Shown here: piece by piece, positions 1-9,900 of the stretch
Numbering within the stretch: the stretch's first letter is position 1
How the letters are laid out: the number at the start of each line of letters is the position of its first letter
NCBI RefSeq assembly: GCF_003113895.1
Contig: NZ_BDUD01000001.1
Span: 3,433,161-3,497,160, forward strand
Source of the DNA: Nostoc commune NIES-4072
GTDB taxonomy: Bacteria; Cyanobacteriota; Cyanobacteriia; Cyanobacteriales; Nostocaceae
DNA length: 64,000 nt
Direction of reading: 5' to 3'
Translations under genes and position numbers: made by a program
The notes under the pieces: generated by a model
What the model saw: only the letters and a program-made list of their open reading frames with translations
The model's database searches: none
What the model was told of the DNA's origin: nothing

Positions 1-630
1 GAAGAGTTGGTAACTTATGTGGGACGGGGGATGGAACCTTATAGAGGATTTCCGCAGTTTATGGAAACGGTGGCGCTAATTCAGCAGCGAAGACCTAAGT
101 GCCATGTAGTAGTTGTGGGAGAAGATAGGGTGGCTTATGGTAAAAATCTCCCCGATGGTCAGACTTATAAACAATTAATGCTAGAAAAATTAAAATCATC
201 TTTGGATTTATCGAGGCTGCACTTTACAGATAGGCTTCCTTACAATGAGTACCTTCAGGTTTTGCAAGCTTCTTCTGCTCATGTTTATTTAACTCGTCCT
301 TTTGTTTTATCCTGGTCAATGTTAGAAGTAATGGCAGCAGGATGCTTACTAATAGCCTCTAAGACTCCGCCAGTTTTGGAAGTCGTACAGGATGGGGTGA
401 ATGGACTGCTAGTAGATTTCTTTTCTCCCCGTAATATTGCTAATAGGGTTGAAGAGGCGCTAAATAATCCTCAGGAGATGCAAGCAATTCGTGCGAATGC
501 GCGAGAGACAATTCTGAAGCGTTATGATTTGGCAAAACTGTTACCACAGCATTTGCAATGGATGTTTGCTGGCAAAAATTCTAATAGTTTGAAAAAGCGT
601 CCAAATTCTAAAGGATTTGGCAGAAATTAG
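1..630 (+). CDS. Glycosyltransferase family 4, C-terminal part (5' end outside window)
   Basis: The frame is open from the first base (E-E-L-V-T-Y...), so the gene begins upstream and only about the last 209 residues are visible. The segment starts with VTYVGRGMEPYRGFPQF, typical of the strand that opens the second Rossmann domain of GT-B family 4 enzymes. It continues through VVVVGEDRVAYG and ends with LEVMAAGCLLIAS followed by VQDGVNGLLVDF, the donor-nucleotide-sugar site region of this family. The expected role is cytoplasmic or membrane-associated sugar transfer onto a polysaccharide or lipid. The acceptor cannot be told. A TTG at base 7 could be read as a start but lies inside the fold and should be ignored. 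The short basic tail (KKRPNSKGFGRN) looks like a family-external extension. Confidence 0.85.
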   Translation, partial: EELVTYVGRGMEPYRGFPQFMETVALIQQRRPKCHVVVVGEDRVAYGKNLPDGQTYKQLMLEKLKSSLDLSRLHFTDRLPYNEYLQVLQASSAHVYLTRPFVLSWSMLEVMAAGCLLIASKTPPVLEVVQDGVNGLLVDFFSPRNIANRVEEALNNPQEMQAIRANARETILKRYDLAKLLPQHLQWMFAGKNSNSLKKRPNSKGFGRN

Positions 631-754
631 ATCATATTCGTTATTAGTCATTAACCTTTTGCATAAATATTTTTTGCCTCAAGCAAAGGTGTCAATAAAA
701 GCCTGAAAAGAATGACTTTTGTAATAAGTATATTAATTATTAGTTATTGTCAAT

Positions 755-780
755 AACTAATGACAAATGACAAATGACAG
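755..780. repeat. STRR, TGACAAA heptamer
   Basis: Short heptameric tandem repeat (aatgacaaatgacaaatgacag) just upstream of the next gene. Its reverse complement (TCATTTG) recurs near 29.56 kb, 48.91 kb and 53.42 kb. Confidence 0.7.
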
Positions 781-795
781 AGAGCAATATTTAAA

Positions 796-1662
796 ATGCG
801 AATTATTTTTACCATTGTTCATTATTTCAAACCTAGCAGTGAGGGTCGTCATGCTTCCCAACGCAAAGACCCACAACCACGCTTACAGGCGTTAACTAAT
901 AGCCTTACCGCCTTACACCAATTATTTGGTAAATCTCAAAGTATCATTAATATTGCTCAACGAATAGCTTTTCCTGCTAACCAGCCACAATCTCACGAAC
1001 TAGATATTGTTATTTGTACAACTAAAGATAATCATCTTCTGAATCAGCTTCCCCTACCATCCCATTTATATAGGCATCATTCTAGCAATGCAGAACCTCT
1101 ACTTTTGGGATTTGAGTGCCAAGCTATTCTGCAAAGTTGTCTCGGTCAGTATGATTATTACTGCTTCCTTGAAGATGACCTAATTATCTATGATCCTTGG
1201 TTTTTTATAAAATTAAACTGGTTTACCCAACAAGCAGGTGATTTAAATTTGCTCCAGCCAAATCGTTATGAAGTTTCCCCTTACGGTTTGGTTCACAAAG
1301 CTTACATTGATGGGGATTTAGCTTTACGAGTAACTGCTCCCTTTCAAAATGTGCAGGAGCAACAGGAACTCAAAGGTACAATTATGAATGCACCAATTAT
1401 CTTTTGTCGTGCCCTCAATCCTCATGCAGGCTGCTATTTTTTGAATGCAAATCAGATGGCTTATTGGGCTAATCAACCTTATTTTCTTGACCGAGATATT
1501 AGCTTTGTTGGGCCTCTAGAAAGTGCTGCCACCTTGGGAATTATGAAGACATTTCGGATTTACAAAACCTCACCGGAGCAAGCAAGTTTTTTGGAAATTC
1601 AGCACTTTGGAACAGGGTTTTTGGGGTTAATTGGAGGACAGGTGGGTTTAGCAGAAAGGTGA
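796..1662 (+). CDS. Glycosyltransferase-like hypothetical protein (GT-A-type EDD motif)
   Basis: A 288-residue protein not firmly recognised. The N-terminus (MRIIFTIVHYF) resembles the first strand of a nucleotide-sugar-binding fold. Near residues 125-131 it has FLEDDLIIYDPWFF, which looks like the acidic metal-binding motif of GT-A glycosyltransferases (D/E-D-D flanked by hydrophobic residues). A conserved-looking histidine/glycine segment (HFGTGFLG) lies at the C-terminus. It follows a GT4 gene by 165 bp on the same strand, consistent with a polysaccharide or glycolipid locus. No signal peptide or membrane segment is evident. Function as a transferase is inference from the EDD motif and context. 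Confidence 0.6.
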   Translation: MRIIFTIVHYFKPSSEGRHASQRKDPQPRLQALTNSLTALHQLFGKSQSIINIAQRIAFPANQPQSHELDIVICTTKDNHLLNQLPLPSHLYRHHSSNAEPLLLGFECQAILQSCLGQYDYYCFLEDDLIIYDPWFFIKLNWFTQQAGDLNLLQPNRYEVSPYGLVHKAYIDGDLALRVTAPFQNVQEQQELKGTIMNAPIIFCRALNPHAGCYFLNANQMAYWANQPYFLDRDISFVGPLESAATLGIMKTFRIYKTSPEQASFLEIQHFGTGFLGLIGGQVGLAER

Positions 1663-1982
1663 ATATTACAAGGTAATCATACAATAAATACGGTTTTGGA
1701 AGGGCGATCGCAACTACCAACCACTAGAAACGGAAACGAGTTGAGCTAATAACACCCTGACGCCAAACAATTATCGTAAATAAGCGGAGTTAATGCCAAG
1801 TTATAAGACGTTTTCCCTTGGTACGCTTACCTTTTATCAAGTTAAAGTAGCGTCAGACGTGTTAAAGATAAATATTTCTAAATGTATATTACAACTTTTT
1901 ACGTTTTGGTGTTAAAAAACTAAAAAAATCTAATCATTATATTTATGTAGCATTATTGTTAATACTTGTTAGGAGTATGGCT
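1663..1982. other. Intergenic region upstream of the methyltransferase
   Basis: About 320 bp without a convincing gene. It contains one HIP1 palindrome and an AT-rich stretch just before the next start, which could hold the promoter. No terminator hairpin, tRNA or tandem repeat was recognised. Confidence 0.5.
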
Positions 1983-3116
1983 ATGACTGCTAGTACCCTT
2001 CTGCAAGAAATAGAAAAGTATATCCCTATTGTGGGAGATATAAATATTAAAAGTCCATTAGCATACCAAGCAACTCGTGGGGCGGTTGAGGTAGTTAACA
2101 CAGTCCAGATGGCAGTGGCGGAAGCTTATATCAACGGACTAGAAGTTCCTGATTCCGTTCTAGAATCGTTTTTCGATACATGTATGCCAATTTTCTTTCA
2201 GTATTTCCCATCCCTACTAGCACCTTATGAATGGGTATTAAAAGAAACTGATCATCTCGCCGAAGGTTCACAGCAACTAATGAAAATTCAGTACGACTTG
2301 CCTCAAGCCATGCTGAATACTATGTTGGGGGACGGGAAACTCATTTATCCTAAGTACAGCATGGGACTGTGGGAAAAAGGAGCATTAAACCTTGAGCAAT
2401 CCCAGATGCACATGATTGATGATGTAATTGAAAAGCTAGACATCAAGGATGGAGACAATATCTTAGACTTTGGCTGCGGGTGGGCATGTGTTCCTAATTA
2501 CATTCTTTCTAAGTTCCCCAATGTCAAGTTTACAGGTCTTAATTTGAGCCACGCGCAATGTGAATATATACGCCACAAAATGCAAGATCCTGAGAGTTAT
2601 CTCAGTTCACATCGGTTTACCCTATATGAAGGTGATTTGAACAATGCAAATTTTGAAACCAAGTTTCATAAAATCCTTTCAATTGGTGTTTTTGAGCATG
2701 TTGGTAACTTAACAAGAGCCTTTAAAAAATTAGCTTCGTTTCTCAAGGATGATGGCAAAGTTTTAATTCACATCATCACAGTCCGCATCCCTAACAATAT
2801 GTCTAGCGTTTACACTCACAAATATATTTTTCCACACGGTCGGTACTGGAATTACGATGCAGTTCCTAGCCATCAAGAAGACCTTAAAACAATTAAAAAA
2901 TGGTATCTTAATGGCTCTAATTACTCTAAAACAATAACTAACTGGTTACAAAATTTTGACGACAACCAGGCAACAATAAAAACATTAAACTATGGCATGG
3001 ACTATGCCAAATTTCGCCGAATATGGAGATTTTATTTGATATGGTTTATTCGTAATTTTGCTAGTTGCGATGGAGAATATAATGGTAATGGTCAATTTTT
3101 AATGGTTCATGCTTAA
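1983..3116 (+). CDS. Cyclopropane-fatty-acid synthase-like SAM methyltransferase
   Basis: SAM-dependent methyltransferase of the cyclopropane-fatty-acyl-phospholipid synthase/coclaurine N-methyltransferase superfamily. The SAM motif I is ILDFGCGWACVPNYI, followed by GLNLSHAQCEYI, equivalent to the conserved G-x-x-L-S-x-x-Q of CFA synthases, and LSIGVFEHVGN, equivalent to the catalytic-pocket motif. The N-terminal 110 residues form the usual helical cap. The start is set at 1983 because AGGAG at 1971-1975 lies seven bases upstream; ATG 1977 is too close to it and TTG 1956 lies before it. The expected role is modification of unsaturated phospholipid acyl chains, but plant-like small-molecule N-methylation cannot be excluded. 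It converges with a desaturase gene, which would supply double bonds. Confidence 0.8.
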   Translation: MTASTLLQEIEKYIPIVGDINIKSPLAYQATRGAVEVVNTVQMAVAEAYINGLEVPDSVLESFFDTCMPIFFQYFPSLLAPYEWVLKETDHLAEGSQQLMKIQYDLPQAMLNTMLGDGKLIYPKYSMGLWEKGALNLEQSQMHMIDDVIEKLDIKDGDNILDFGCGWACVPNYILSKFPNVKFTGLNLSHAQCEYIRHKMQDPESYLSSHRFTLYEGDLNNANFETKFHKILSIGVFEHVGNLTRAFKKLASFLKDDGKVLIHIITVRIPNNMSSVYTHKYIFPHGRYWNYDAVPSHQEDLKTIKKWYLNGSNYSKTITNWLQNFDDNQATIKTLNYGMDYAKFRRIWRFYLIWFIRNFASCDGEYNGNGQFLMVHA

Positions 3117-3175
3117 CCGAACAAAGAACAGACTTTTTTCCTTAGTAATATAATGTCTGCTTGATTACTTACTTA

Positions 3176-3290
3176 AAGCCGAAGAGCCGCACTCCGCCAA
3201 AGCTTTGCTTTGTCTCCCTGCCCCTAATCCCCAAAGAGGGTTCCGGTTCCGAGTTTCCCGCTCTTCGGGAGGGGCTAGGGTGGGGTGTAA
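3176..3290. repeat. GC-rich imperfect palindromic repeat
   Basis: Located between two convergent genes. It contains gccgaagagccgcactccgcc, an AAAGCTTTGCTTT core and a ccgctcttcgggagggg stem. Its GC content is well above the flanks, and it looks like a dispersed intergenic repeat that may also act as a bidirectional terminator. Its copy number cannot be judged here. Confidence 0.4.
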
Positions 3291-3348
3291 TGGCTGTGGC
3301 TAGCATAACTATCTATGCGGACATGATGTAATCTGTCAACCAGAATAT

Positions 3349-4281
3349 TCAGACCGATGTCTTTGCCCTCGCCTTAAAAACTGAGTTTTGACAGTTGCGG
3401 TTGATGGCGCGAGCGATAAGTTCTGGTTCAGAAGGCATTCTAATCTTTGACGCTAGCTTCAGAAACTCAAGGGTTTTGATGAACCAAAATGTTGGGTCTG
3501 GAAGATAAGCAACCTGCCCCTTTCGCACAGTTATGCCATGCCGAGCTGACCACTGGAATGCATGATGAAGATTATGCCAGCCTTCACCCAAGGTCAGAAA
3601 TGCTACGAGCCAATGGTTCCGACTGGAGTCATTAGTTGTGAACGGTTGCTCGCCAAGTATATGGCTGAGTGAGTTGACGGTGGCGACACAGTGGAAAAGG
3701 ACAGTCGTGCTGAGGAAAAAAGCGCCGAGATATTCAACTCCACCAATGTAGTAGGAGAGCGCAGTAAGAGCAACGGTAGGAATGAAGTGCAAACGGTCAA
3801 TAATCTTCAAAACCACATTACTCTCAACATCGCTAGGAAGCTTAGAGGGGAAAAACTGTGGGGAGAATAGCCATCCAGCTTGAGACCACCAGAATCCTTT
3901 GATCCCCTTGAAAGGCAAATAGGGAGAATGAGGATCTTCTTTCTGATCTGAGTATTGATGATGATCCATGTGGTGAGCTTTCCACCAACTTGGCCCCATC
4001 TGTCCGGCTGAAGCAGCCACAATGCTTCCAACGCATAGAACTGAGGTTGGAGCCTGGTAGCTCTTATGGGTGAGTAGCCTATGATAGATGCCAGTAGTTG
4101 CAAGCATTCGTATTACATATAACAACAGGGCCCACAAGACAGCACCCCATGATAAGCCAGTAACAAAAATGAGTAATGATCCTAAATGACTCACTACGAT
4201 CAGAGTAGGGCCTACTATGTAAGAAATAATCGTAAGATGAGAGTACTGCTTCATTAGTCTTCTAACGTCCTTAAGCTTCAA
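3349..4281 (-). CDS. Fatty-acid (acyl-lipid/acyl-CoA) delta-9-type desaturase
   Basis: Integral-membrane di-iron desaturase that introduces a double bond in acyl chains. All three histidine boxes are present: HRLLTH (residues 67-72), HHMDHH (103-108) and WHNLHH (235-240, followed by AFQWSARHG), plus the extra NSLSH histidine. Two pairs of hydrophobic segments surround the boxes, at about 16-60 and 160-200. Length (310) is slightly above typical cyanobacterial DesC proteins (about 270-300). The start is a TTG immediately after an eight-base T run. A short frame upstream (on the minus strand, ending across this run) raises the possibility of a longer N-terminus. It is convergent with the cyclopropane synthase-like gene. 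The box spacing fits the delta-9 (stearoyl-CoA-type) clade better than DesA/DesB. Confidence 0.88.
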   Translation of the reverse strand: MKLKDVRRLMKQYSHLTIISYIVGPTLIVVSHLGSLLIFVTGLSWGAVLWALLLYVIRMLATTGIYHRLLTHKSYQAPTSVLCVGSIVAASAGQMGPSWWKAHHMDHHQYSDQKEDPHSPYLPFKGIKGFWWSQAGWLFSPQFFPSKLPSDVESNVVLKIIDRLHFIPTVALTALSYYIGGVEYLGAFFLSTTVLFHCVATVNSLSHILGEQPFTTNDSSRNHWLVAFLTLGEGWHNLHHAFQWSARHGITVRKGQVAYLPDPTFWFIKTLEFLKLASKIRMPSEPELIARAINRNCQNSVFKARAKTSV

Positions 4282-4596
4282 AAAAAATGCACCACATCTT
4301 CGCCGCAGTGAAGCTTGCGGACAGCAGAACGCCCACCGTTGTCAGCGTTAGTACCACATGCATATCTTGGCACAATTCGCTTGGAATATAAAAAGTAGTT
4401 TCAAACACAAGCGGTGGCAAAAAAGCAGTGAAGAGTTTCTATAGCAATCGGAGTTGAGTTAAAATCTCTCATCCTGTAACAGCGAGTTGACCTGGAAAAT
4501 GTCAAAATTAAATGAGTTTTGCGTAGGCAAAAAGCAATTTGTCGCCAGACATCGCCACTTTATTAGCGCGGATTTGAGATAACTAAGTTGAAATTT
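4282..4596. other. Divergent intergenic region between desaturase and trpS
   Basis: About 315 bp between divergent genes. It should hold two promoters, but no confident -10/-35 pair or operator was recognised. No tRNA-like cloverleaf is visible. Confidence 0.4.
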
Positions 4597-5607
4597 ATGG
4601 GCAAGCAACGTGTTCTTTCTGGAGTTCAAACAACCGGCAATTACCATCTAGGTAACTATTTGGGAGCCATTCGCAACTGGGTAGAAGGTCAGAGCGAATA
4701 CGAAAATTACCTTTTTGTGGCTGATTTGCACGCGATTACAGTGCCACACGACCCAAAACAGTTGGCAGCTGATACCTACACCCTTGCTGCTCTTTATCTA
4801 GCTTGTGGCCTTGATTTAAATCACTCCACCATCTTTGTACAATCCCACGTTTCAGCTCACAGTGAACTCACCTGGTTGCTCAACTGCATTACACCTCTAA
4901 ACTGGCTGCAAGATATGATCCAGTTCAAGGAAAAGGCTGTTAAACAAGGAGAAAATGTGAGTGCAGGCTTATTGGATTACCCTGTACTGATGTCAGCCGA
5001 TATTTTGCTTTACCAAGCTGATAAAGTGCCAGTGGGTGAAGACCAAAAGCAACATTTGGAATTGACACGGGATATTGCAGCTCGGTTAAATCACCAATTT
5101 GGTAAACCAGATCGACCAGTTCTGAAGTTACCAGACCCTTTGATTCGTAAGGAAGGGGCTAGGGTGATGAGTTTGGCAGATGGTACGCGCAAAATGTCGA
5201 AGTCTGATCCTTCTGAGTTAAGCCGAATCAATTTACTAGATTCACCAGAACAGATTCAATACAAAATTAAGCGTTGCAAAACTGATCCCATTCGTGGACT
5301 GACTTTTGACGATCCAGCGCGTCCAGAGTGTAATAATTTGTTAACGCTCTATACATTGCTTTCTGGAAAGAACAAGGAAGATGTGGCGGTTGAGTGTCAG
5401 GATATGGGTTGGGGACAATTTAAGCCATTGTTGACAGATACAATTATTGAGTCTCTCAAACCAATTCAAGAAAAATATCACTCGATAATGAGCGATAAAG
5501 GTTATTTAGAGTCTGTATTGCGGGATGGAGCAAAAAAAGCTAGAGCGATCGCAAATCAAACTTTATCACAAGTAAAAACTGCTTTAGGCTATTCGCTTCC
5601 TTTATAA
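4597..5607 (+). CDS. trpS: Tryptophanyl-tRNA synthetase
   Basis: Class I aminoacyl-tRNA synthetase charging tRNA-Trp in the cytoplasm. The HIGH-type signature is GNYHLGNYLGA near residues 14-24 and the KMSKS loop is KMSKSDPS around 200. FVADLHAIT and LLYQADKVPVGEDQ are further family-typical motifs lining the tryptophan and ATP sites. Length is 336 residues, the usual bacterial TrpS size. ATG 4597 gives MGKQRVLSG, matching the normal N-terminus; the in-frame TTG at 4588 would add three unneeded residues. It is followed 58 bp later by the metF-like gene on the same strand. Confidence 0.96.
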   Translation: MGKQRVLSGVQTTGNYHLGNYLGAIRNWVEGQSEYENYLFVADLHAITVPHDPKQLAADTYTLAALYLACGLDLNHSTIFVQSHVSAHSELTWLLNCITPLNWLQDMIQFKEKAVKQGENVSAGLLDYPVLMSADILLYQADKVPVGEDQKQHLELTRDIAARLNHQFGKPDRPVLKLPDPLIRKEGARVMSLADGTRKMSKSDPSELSRINLLDSPEQIQYKIKRCKTDPIRGLTFDDPARPECNNLLTLYTLLSGKNKEDVAVECQDMGWGQFKPLLTDTIIESLKPIQEKYHSIMSDKGYLESVLRDGAKKARAIANQTLSQVKTALGYSLPL

Positions 5608-5665
5608 TTTGTCCATTTTCGGTGTGATTGGCTATACCATTTAAGAAATTGAAATTCTTAATTCT

Positions 5666-6586
5666 ATGCATCACACCCATAGCCCCACAGCCTTTCAGAG
5701 AGCTGTACAAGCAGGTGAATTTCTAATTACCGCCGAGGTAGCACCCCCGAAAGGGGGAGATCCAGCACACATGATTCAAATGGCGGCGACTCTTAAGGGA
5801 AGGGTTCATGCTGTCAATATTACTGATGGTAGCCGCGCAGTCTTACGGATGTCTTCGTTAATGGCGTCGGTGATTTTGTTACAAAACGGCATAGAGCCGA
5901 TTTGTCAAGTTGCTTGCCGCGATCGCAACCGCATTAGTTTACAAGCTGATTTGATGGGCGCTCATGCTTTAGGTATCCGTAATATTTTAGCTTTGACTGG
6001 CGACCCAGTAAAAGCAGGCGATCATCCAGATGCCAAAGCAGTGTTTGACTTAGAAGCAGTACGGCTACTGCAACTGATTCGGAAGATGAATCAAGGCGTT
6101 GATTGCAATGAGAAACCCTTGACTGATGGAGCGCTAGATTTATTTGTTGGTGCAGCAGTAGATCCGCAATGTAAAAGTTGGTCGGGTTTGCAAAGTCGAT
6201 TTGAACGCAAAATCGAAGCTGGAGCGCAGTTTTTTCAAAGTCAGTTAATTACCGATTTTGAGCGGCTAGAAAAGTTCATGGATACCATTGCTGCTGGCTA
6301 TAAAAAACCAATTTTGGCAGGAATTTTTCTGTTGAAATCGGCAAAAAATGCCCAGTTTATTAATAGATGTGTTCCGGGTGTAAATATTCCCCAACATATT
6401 ATTGATAGATTGGCAAAAGCCAAAGATCCTCTTGAGGAAGGGATGAAAATTGCCGCCGAGCAAGTGCAGATAGCGCGGCAATTATGTCAGGGTGTCCACA
6501 TGATGGCGGTGAAGCGAGAAGATGCGATCGCGCCAATTTTAGATTTGGCTGGGGTTGCTCCAGTTAATCAGTTGGTATCCAAGTAA
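5666..6586 (+). CDS. Methylenetetrahydrofolate reductase-family protein
   Basis: A TIM-barrel flavoprotein-like protein of the MTHFR family, 306 residues. Supporting features are LITAEVAPPKGGD near the N-terminus (equivalent of the E-x-x-P-P-K/R motif carrying the catalytic Glu), VNITDGSRA, the folate-pocket-like LALTGDPV around residue 110, and AGAQFFQSQLITD around residue 185. These match the MetF barrel order. The expected reaction is reduction of 5,10-methylene-THF to 5-methyl-THF for methionine synthesis. Sequence is somewhat divergent from classical MetF, so a related folate oxidoreductase role is possible. A strong intrinsic terminator lies 24 bp after the stop. Confidence 0.75.
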   Translation: MHHTHSPTAFQRAVQAGEFLITAEVAPPKGGDPAHMIQMAATLKGRVHAVNITDGSRAVLRMSSLMASVILLQNGIEPICQVACRDRNRISLQADLMGAHALGIRNILALTGDPVKAGDHPDAKAVFDLEAVRLLQLIRKMNQGVDCNEKPLTDGALDLFVGAAVDPQCKSWSGLQSRFERKIEAGAQFFQSQLITDFERLEKFMDTIAAGYKKPILAGIFLLKSAKNAQFINRCVPGVNIPQHIIDRLAKAKDPLEEGMKIAAEQVQIARQLCQGVHMMAVKREDAIAPILDLAGVAPVNQLVSK

Positions 6587-6609
6587 ACGAAATAATAGAT
6601 TTTTTTATT

Positions 6610-6640
6610 AAAGCAGATGGGAATAGCCATCTGCTTTTTT
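6610..6640 (+). terminator. Rho-independent terminator after metF-like gene
   Basis: Perfect 11-bp stem (AAAGCAGATGG / CCATCTGCTTT) with a six-base loop, running into a T tract. It ends the trpS-metF direction of transcription. Confidence 0.85.
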
Positions 6641-6815
6641 ATGGTGAAACAGATGTATTTAAGATGTATTTACACTAGACTTCTTATTTACTCTCAATAC
6701 CATAAGAATTTCAAACAGTTGGTATTTTTTCCTATACTGTTCATATTCATTACCAATTATTTTTATTTAATTAAATTTGTGTTTTTTGATATTAATACAT
6801 GTATTACAAAATGAA

Positions 6816-6828
6816 GTGCGGAATGTGG
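6816..6828. repeat. GTGCGGAATGTGG motif (candidate mobile-element end)
   Basis: The 13-base motif also forms the core of the 30-bp inverted repeat at 60965-60994 and 61624-61653. Here it directly precedes a truncated WD40 gene tail, and at 60.97 kb it directly abuts a truncated RTX gene. It therefore looks like the terminus of a mobile or deletion-prone element. Confidence 0.4.
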
Positions 6829-6829
6829 A

Positions 6830-6886
6830 ATTTTATATAGCGGTAGTGGTGACAAATCTATTAAAGTTTGGCAGATAAAACCGTAG
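6830..6886 (+). pseudogene. WD40-repeat protein, 3' remnant
   Basis: The frame ILYSGSGDKSIKVWQIKP-stop reads as the last blade of a WD40 beta-propeller (S-G-S-x-D-x-x-I-K-V-W signature). Nothing recognisable precedes it; the frame is cut just after the GTGCGGAATGTGG motif. It is a remnant of a larger gene. Confidence 0.6.
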
Positions 6887-6910
6887 TTTATTATCACTAC
6901 ATATTTACCA

Positions 6911-9900
6911 CTACACAATGACATTAGTACCAAGCACTAGGTTTGTAGCAGTGAAAGTATTGAGAGTCACTAGAGTATTGAAATCAACAGTGCTATCACC
7001 AGAATTAACCTGCACCTGAGTATCAGTCCCCAATTGTACAAACCGCAGATAGTCGTCGCTGATCGGATTGCTACCACTATAGTTTAGGCTCTCAAATAAA
7101 TTACTCAGAACTAACTGATCATTGGAGCTTTCAAAGTCTGTGATTGTATCACCAACCCAGCCGCGATCGCTCAAAGTTTGGTAAACAAACCTATCATTAC
7201 CGCTACCACCAGTTAGAATATCGTTCCCGGCATTACCAATCAGAGTATCATCACCTGCACCACCAATTAAGGTATCAAGCCCGACACCACCCCGGAGTAA
7301 GTCGTTACCACCTTTGCCGTCAATGATGTCATTACCACCTTGAGCATTAATCACATCATCGGAGTTATCAAAGCCTTCAACATTATTGTTTAAGTCGTTG
7401 AGAAAAGTCACAGTGTTTTTGTTGAAGATAGTTCTTTGGGTGGACTTGATATCGAAGACATCATAACTATCTCTAATGCTAGTTTGCCCATCAAACAGAA
7501 TATTACCAACTGCTCCTCTAGTCCCAGTTGGAAATAAGTTATCTAAATACTGTAAAGTGAAATCTTCTAGGATAATTTTTGCATCTGCTACGCCTTCAAA
7601 GGTGATTTCCAAATTCCTGTTATTCTGGGTGAGCAACAGATTACGGGCAGTCAAACCTGCACCATTAAATTTGATCACATCGACTTCTTTAATGATTTCT
7701 GATGGGGGATTGTAGCCTGTACCTACCCCACCAAAATAGCTAATAGTATCCGTACCATCACCTAAATTGTAGATAATTATATCATTATCGCCAAAGATGC
7801 CATTTATCTGATCGTCGCCTTTGTTACCTATGATGGTATCGTCTCCACTAACACCTGTAATTCGATCAGCATAATCGCTACCTATCAAGGTTTCATCAAC
7901 ATCATAAGTGCCATCTATGATATTAGGTGAGAGATAGATATTGGTCAGAGTATCGGTATCGCTGAATGCTCCACCTGGGCCAGTATTACCCAGGTCATTC
8001 GTAGTGATGGTGATACTGCCAGTATCACGATAATTAGTAGCTGTGAAAGATAAACCATCCAGAGCATTATTAATACTGCTAATTGTGCCAGTAAAGGTAA
8101 GGGTGGGGTCAGCTATGCCATCTCCGGTAGTGAAGGTAAGACCAGATGTATTATTTAAAGTTAGGATACCATTGGTGGCTGTCAGTGTTACTTGTACTGG
8201 GTTAGTGCCAGCATCAATGTCACTAATGGCAAACATCCTGCCTTGGTTACTAGAGAATATTAAGGGTGTGCCTTCATAAGCATCGTAAAAAGTGCTTAAA
8301 GTATTAGGAATGGTATTAACTGGACTTTGATTTAGCAAAACAGCAGTAGCTTCATAAGCACCTGTATCTACTATGCCGTTAAATATTCTGTCAAATCCTG
8401 TACTTCGCCCATCAGTAGTGATTCCTTTTGGAACTAAGGCATTATTCCCAGCGTTAATTGCAGGACTATCCTTGAGTAAGGCGTGAGTCAAACTAGTACC
8501 GCCGTTATTTTGCAGAGGACCAAGTTTGGGGTCAATGGAGTTATCGCTAGTACCAACGAGGGTGCTAGTAGTAAAACCTGTACTGCCAGTTCTGTCACCA
8601 ATTAAGTTATTGCCTGAGTCTGTGAATTTGCCAATAACATCGGAATTGACATCTTCACTCGCGTATGGATCATCTTCGTAGTTGCCAGCAATAATTGTGT
8701 TTGCAACAATAACAGCGCCATTGGTTTGATTAACAATACCTCCTCCCTGGAAGAAACTTTTCCAAGGAGCATAAAGACGGGTTGCAGCATTATCGGTAAT
8801 AGTACTGTTGCTAAGAGTCAGCTTACCAGAGTTAGAGATGCCACCACCTACGCTGGCTATATTGCTAGAAACAGTAGTGTTAGTTAAACTAAGACTACCA
8901 GAGTTAGAGATGCCGCCACCTAACTCGGCACTACTACCAAATATAGTGCTGTTAATTACTTTAGCAATGCCAGAGTTATAGATGCTGCCGCCATAGGTTG
9001 ATGACTCAGGAGGATTACCAGACACTCCACGAGTGAACGCTCCATTATTAGAAAGAATACTGTTAGTTATTTCGAGAGTGCCGGTGTTGAAAATGCCGCC
9101 ACCATAGGAAGGAGCATCATCAAGAAATGTTTGATTATTAGCAACAGTACTGTTATTCAGGCTGAGACTACCAGAGTTATAGATGCCGCCACCTACTGAC
9201 GACCCAGTATTATCAGAAACGGTGGTGTTAGTTAGGTTAAGACTTCCACGGTTAAAAATACCGCCTACAGAGCCAATACTGTTAGAAACGTTGCTGTTAT
9301 TTAGATTGAGGGTGGCGTTGCTATTGACTAAAATAGCACCAAATACATCATTTGCATTAGTTACCTTCAAACCATCAATAATGGCATCTGTTCCAGTATT
9401 GGCGATCTCAAACACTCTGAAGTCATCATTTCCACTGATAGTAAGGTTAGATGTGCCAGTTCCCAAGATCCGCAGATCATCAGTAATTGTCAGTTGCCCA
9501 GAAGTGAGATTAATAATATCTGGTGTATCATCACTAAACACCCCAGCAAAGGTAATTGTATCTTCGCCAGCATTGGCATTGGCATTTAGGATAGCTTGAC
9601 GTAACGAGCCTTCCCCAGAATCGTTAGTATTGGTGACAACTGTGCCATTAGGTTTAGAAGTAGTGGGTGGTGCAATGGTAGTGCTGGGCTGGACTTCAAC
9701 GGCTCCAATATCAACGATACCGTCAGCTATCCTTTCTGCACCCCTTTGGTCAGTGTTAATTTTAGAAAGAGTTAGTGCATTACTGCCTGTGTTAATTGCG
9801 GGGCTACCTGGTTGTAAAGTATGAGTTAAGGTGTTACCACCGTTATTTTGCAGCAGACCCAGTTTAGGATCAATTGGATTGGCTTTTGTACCTACGAGAG

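Noticed and set aside
4277..4366. 30-residue frame ending across the T8 run before the desaturase
   Set aside because: Hydrophobic but very short, no family support; could at most indicate an uncertain desaturase N-terminus.
6617..6814. 65-residue open frame rich in Phe, Ile and Lys
   Set aside because: It starts inside the terminator stem, its composition reflects AT-rich DNA, and no domain or Shine-Dalgarno is present.
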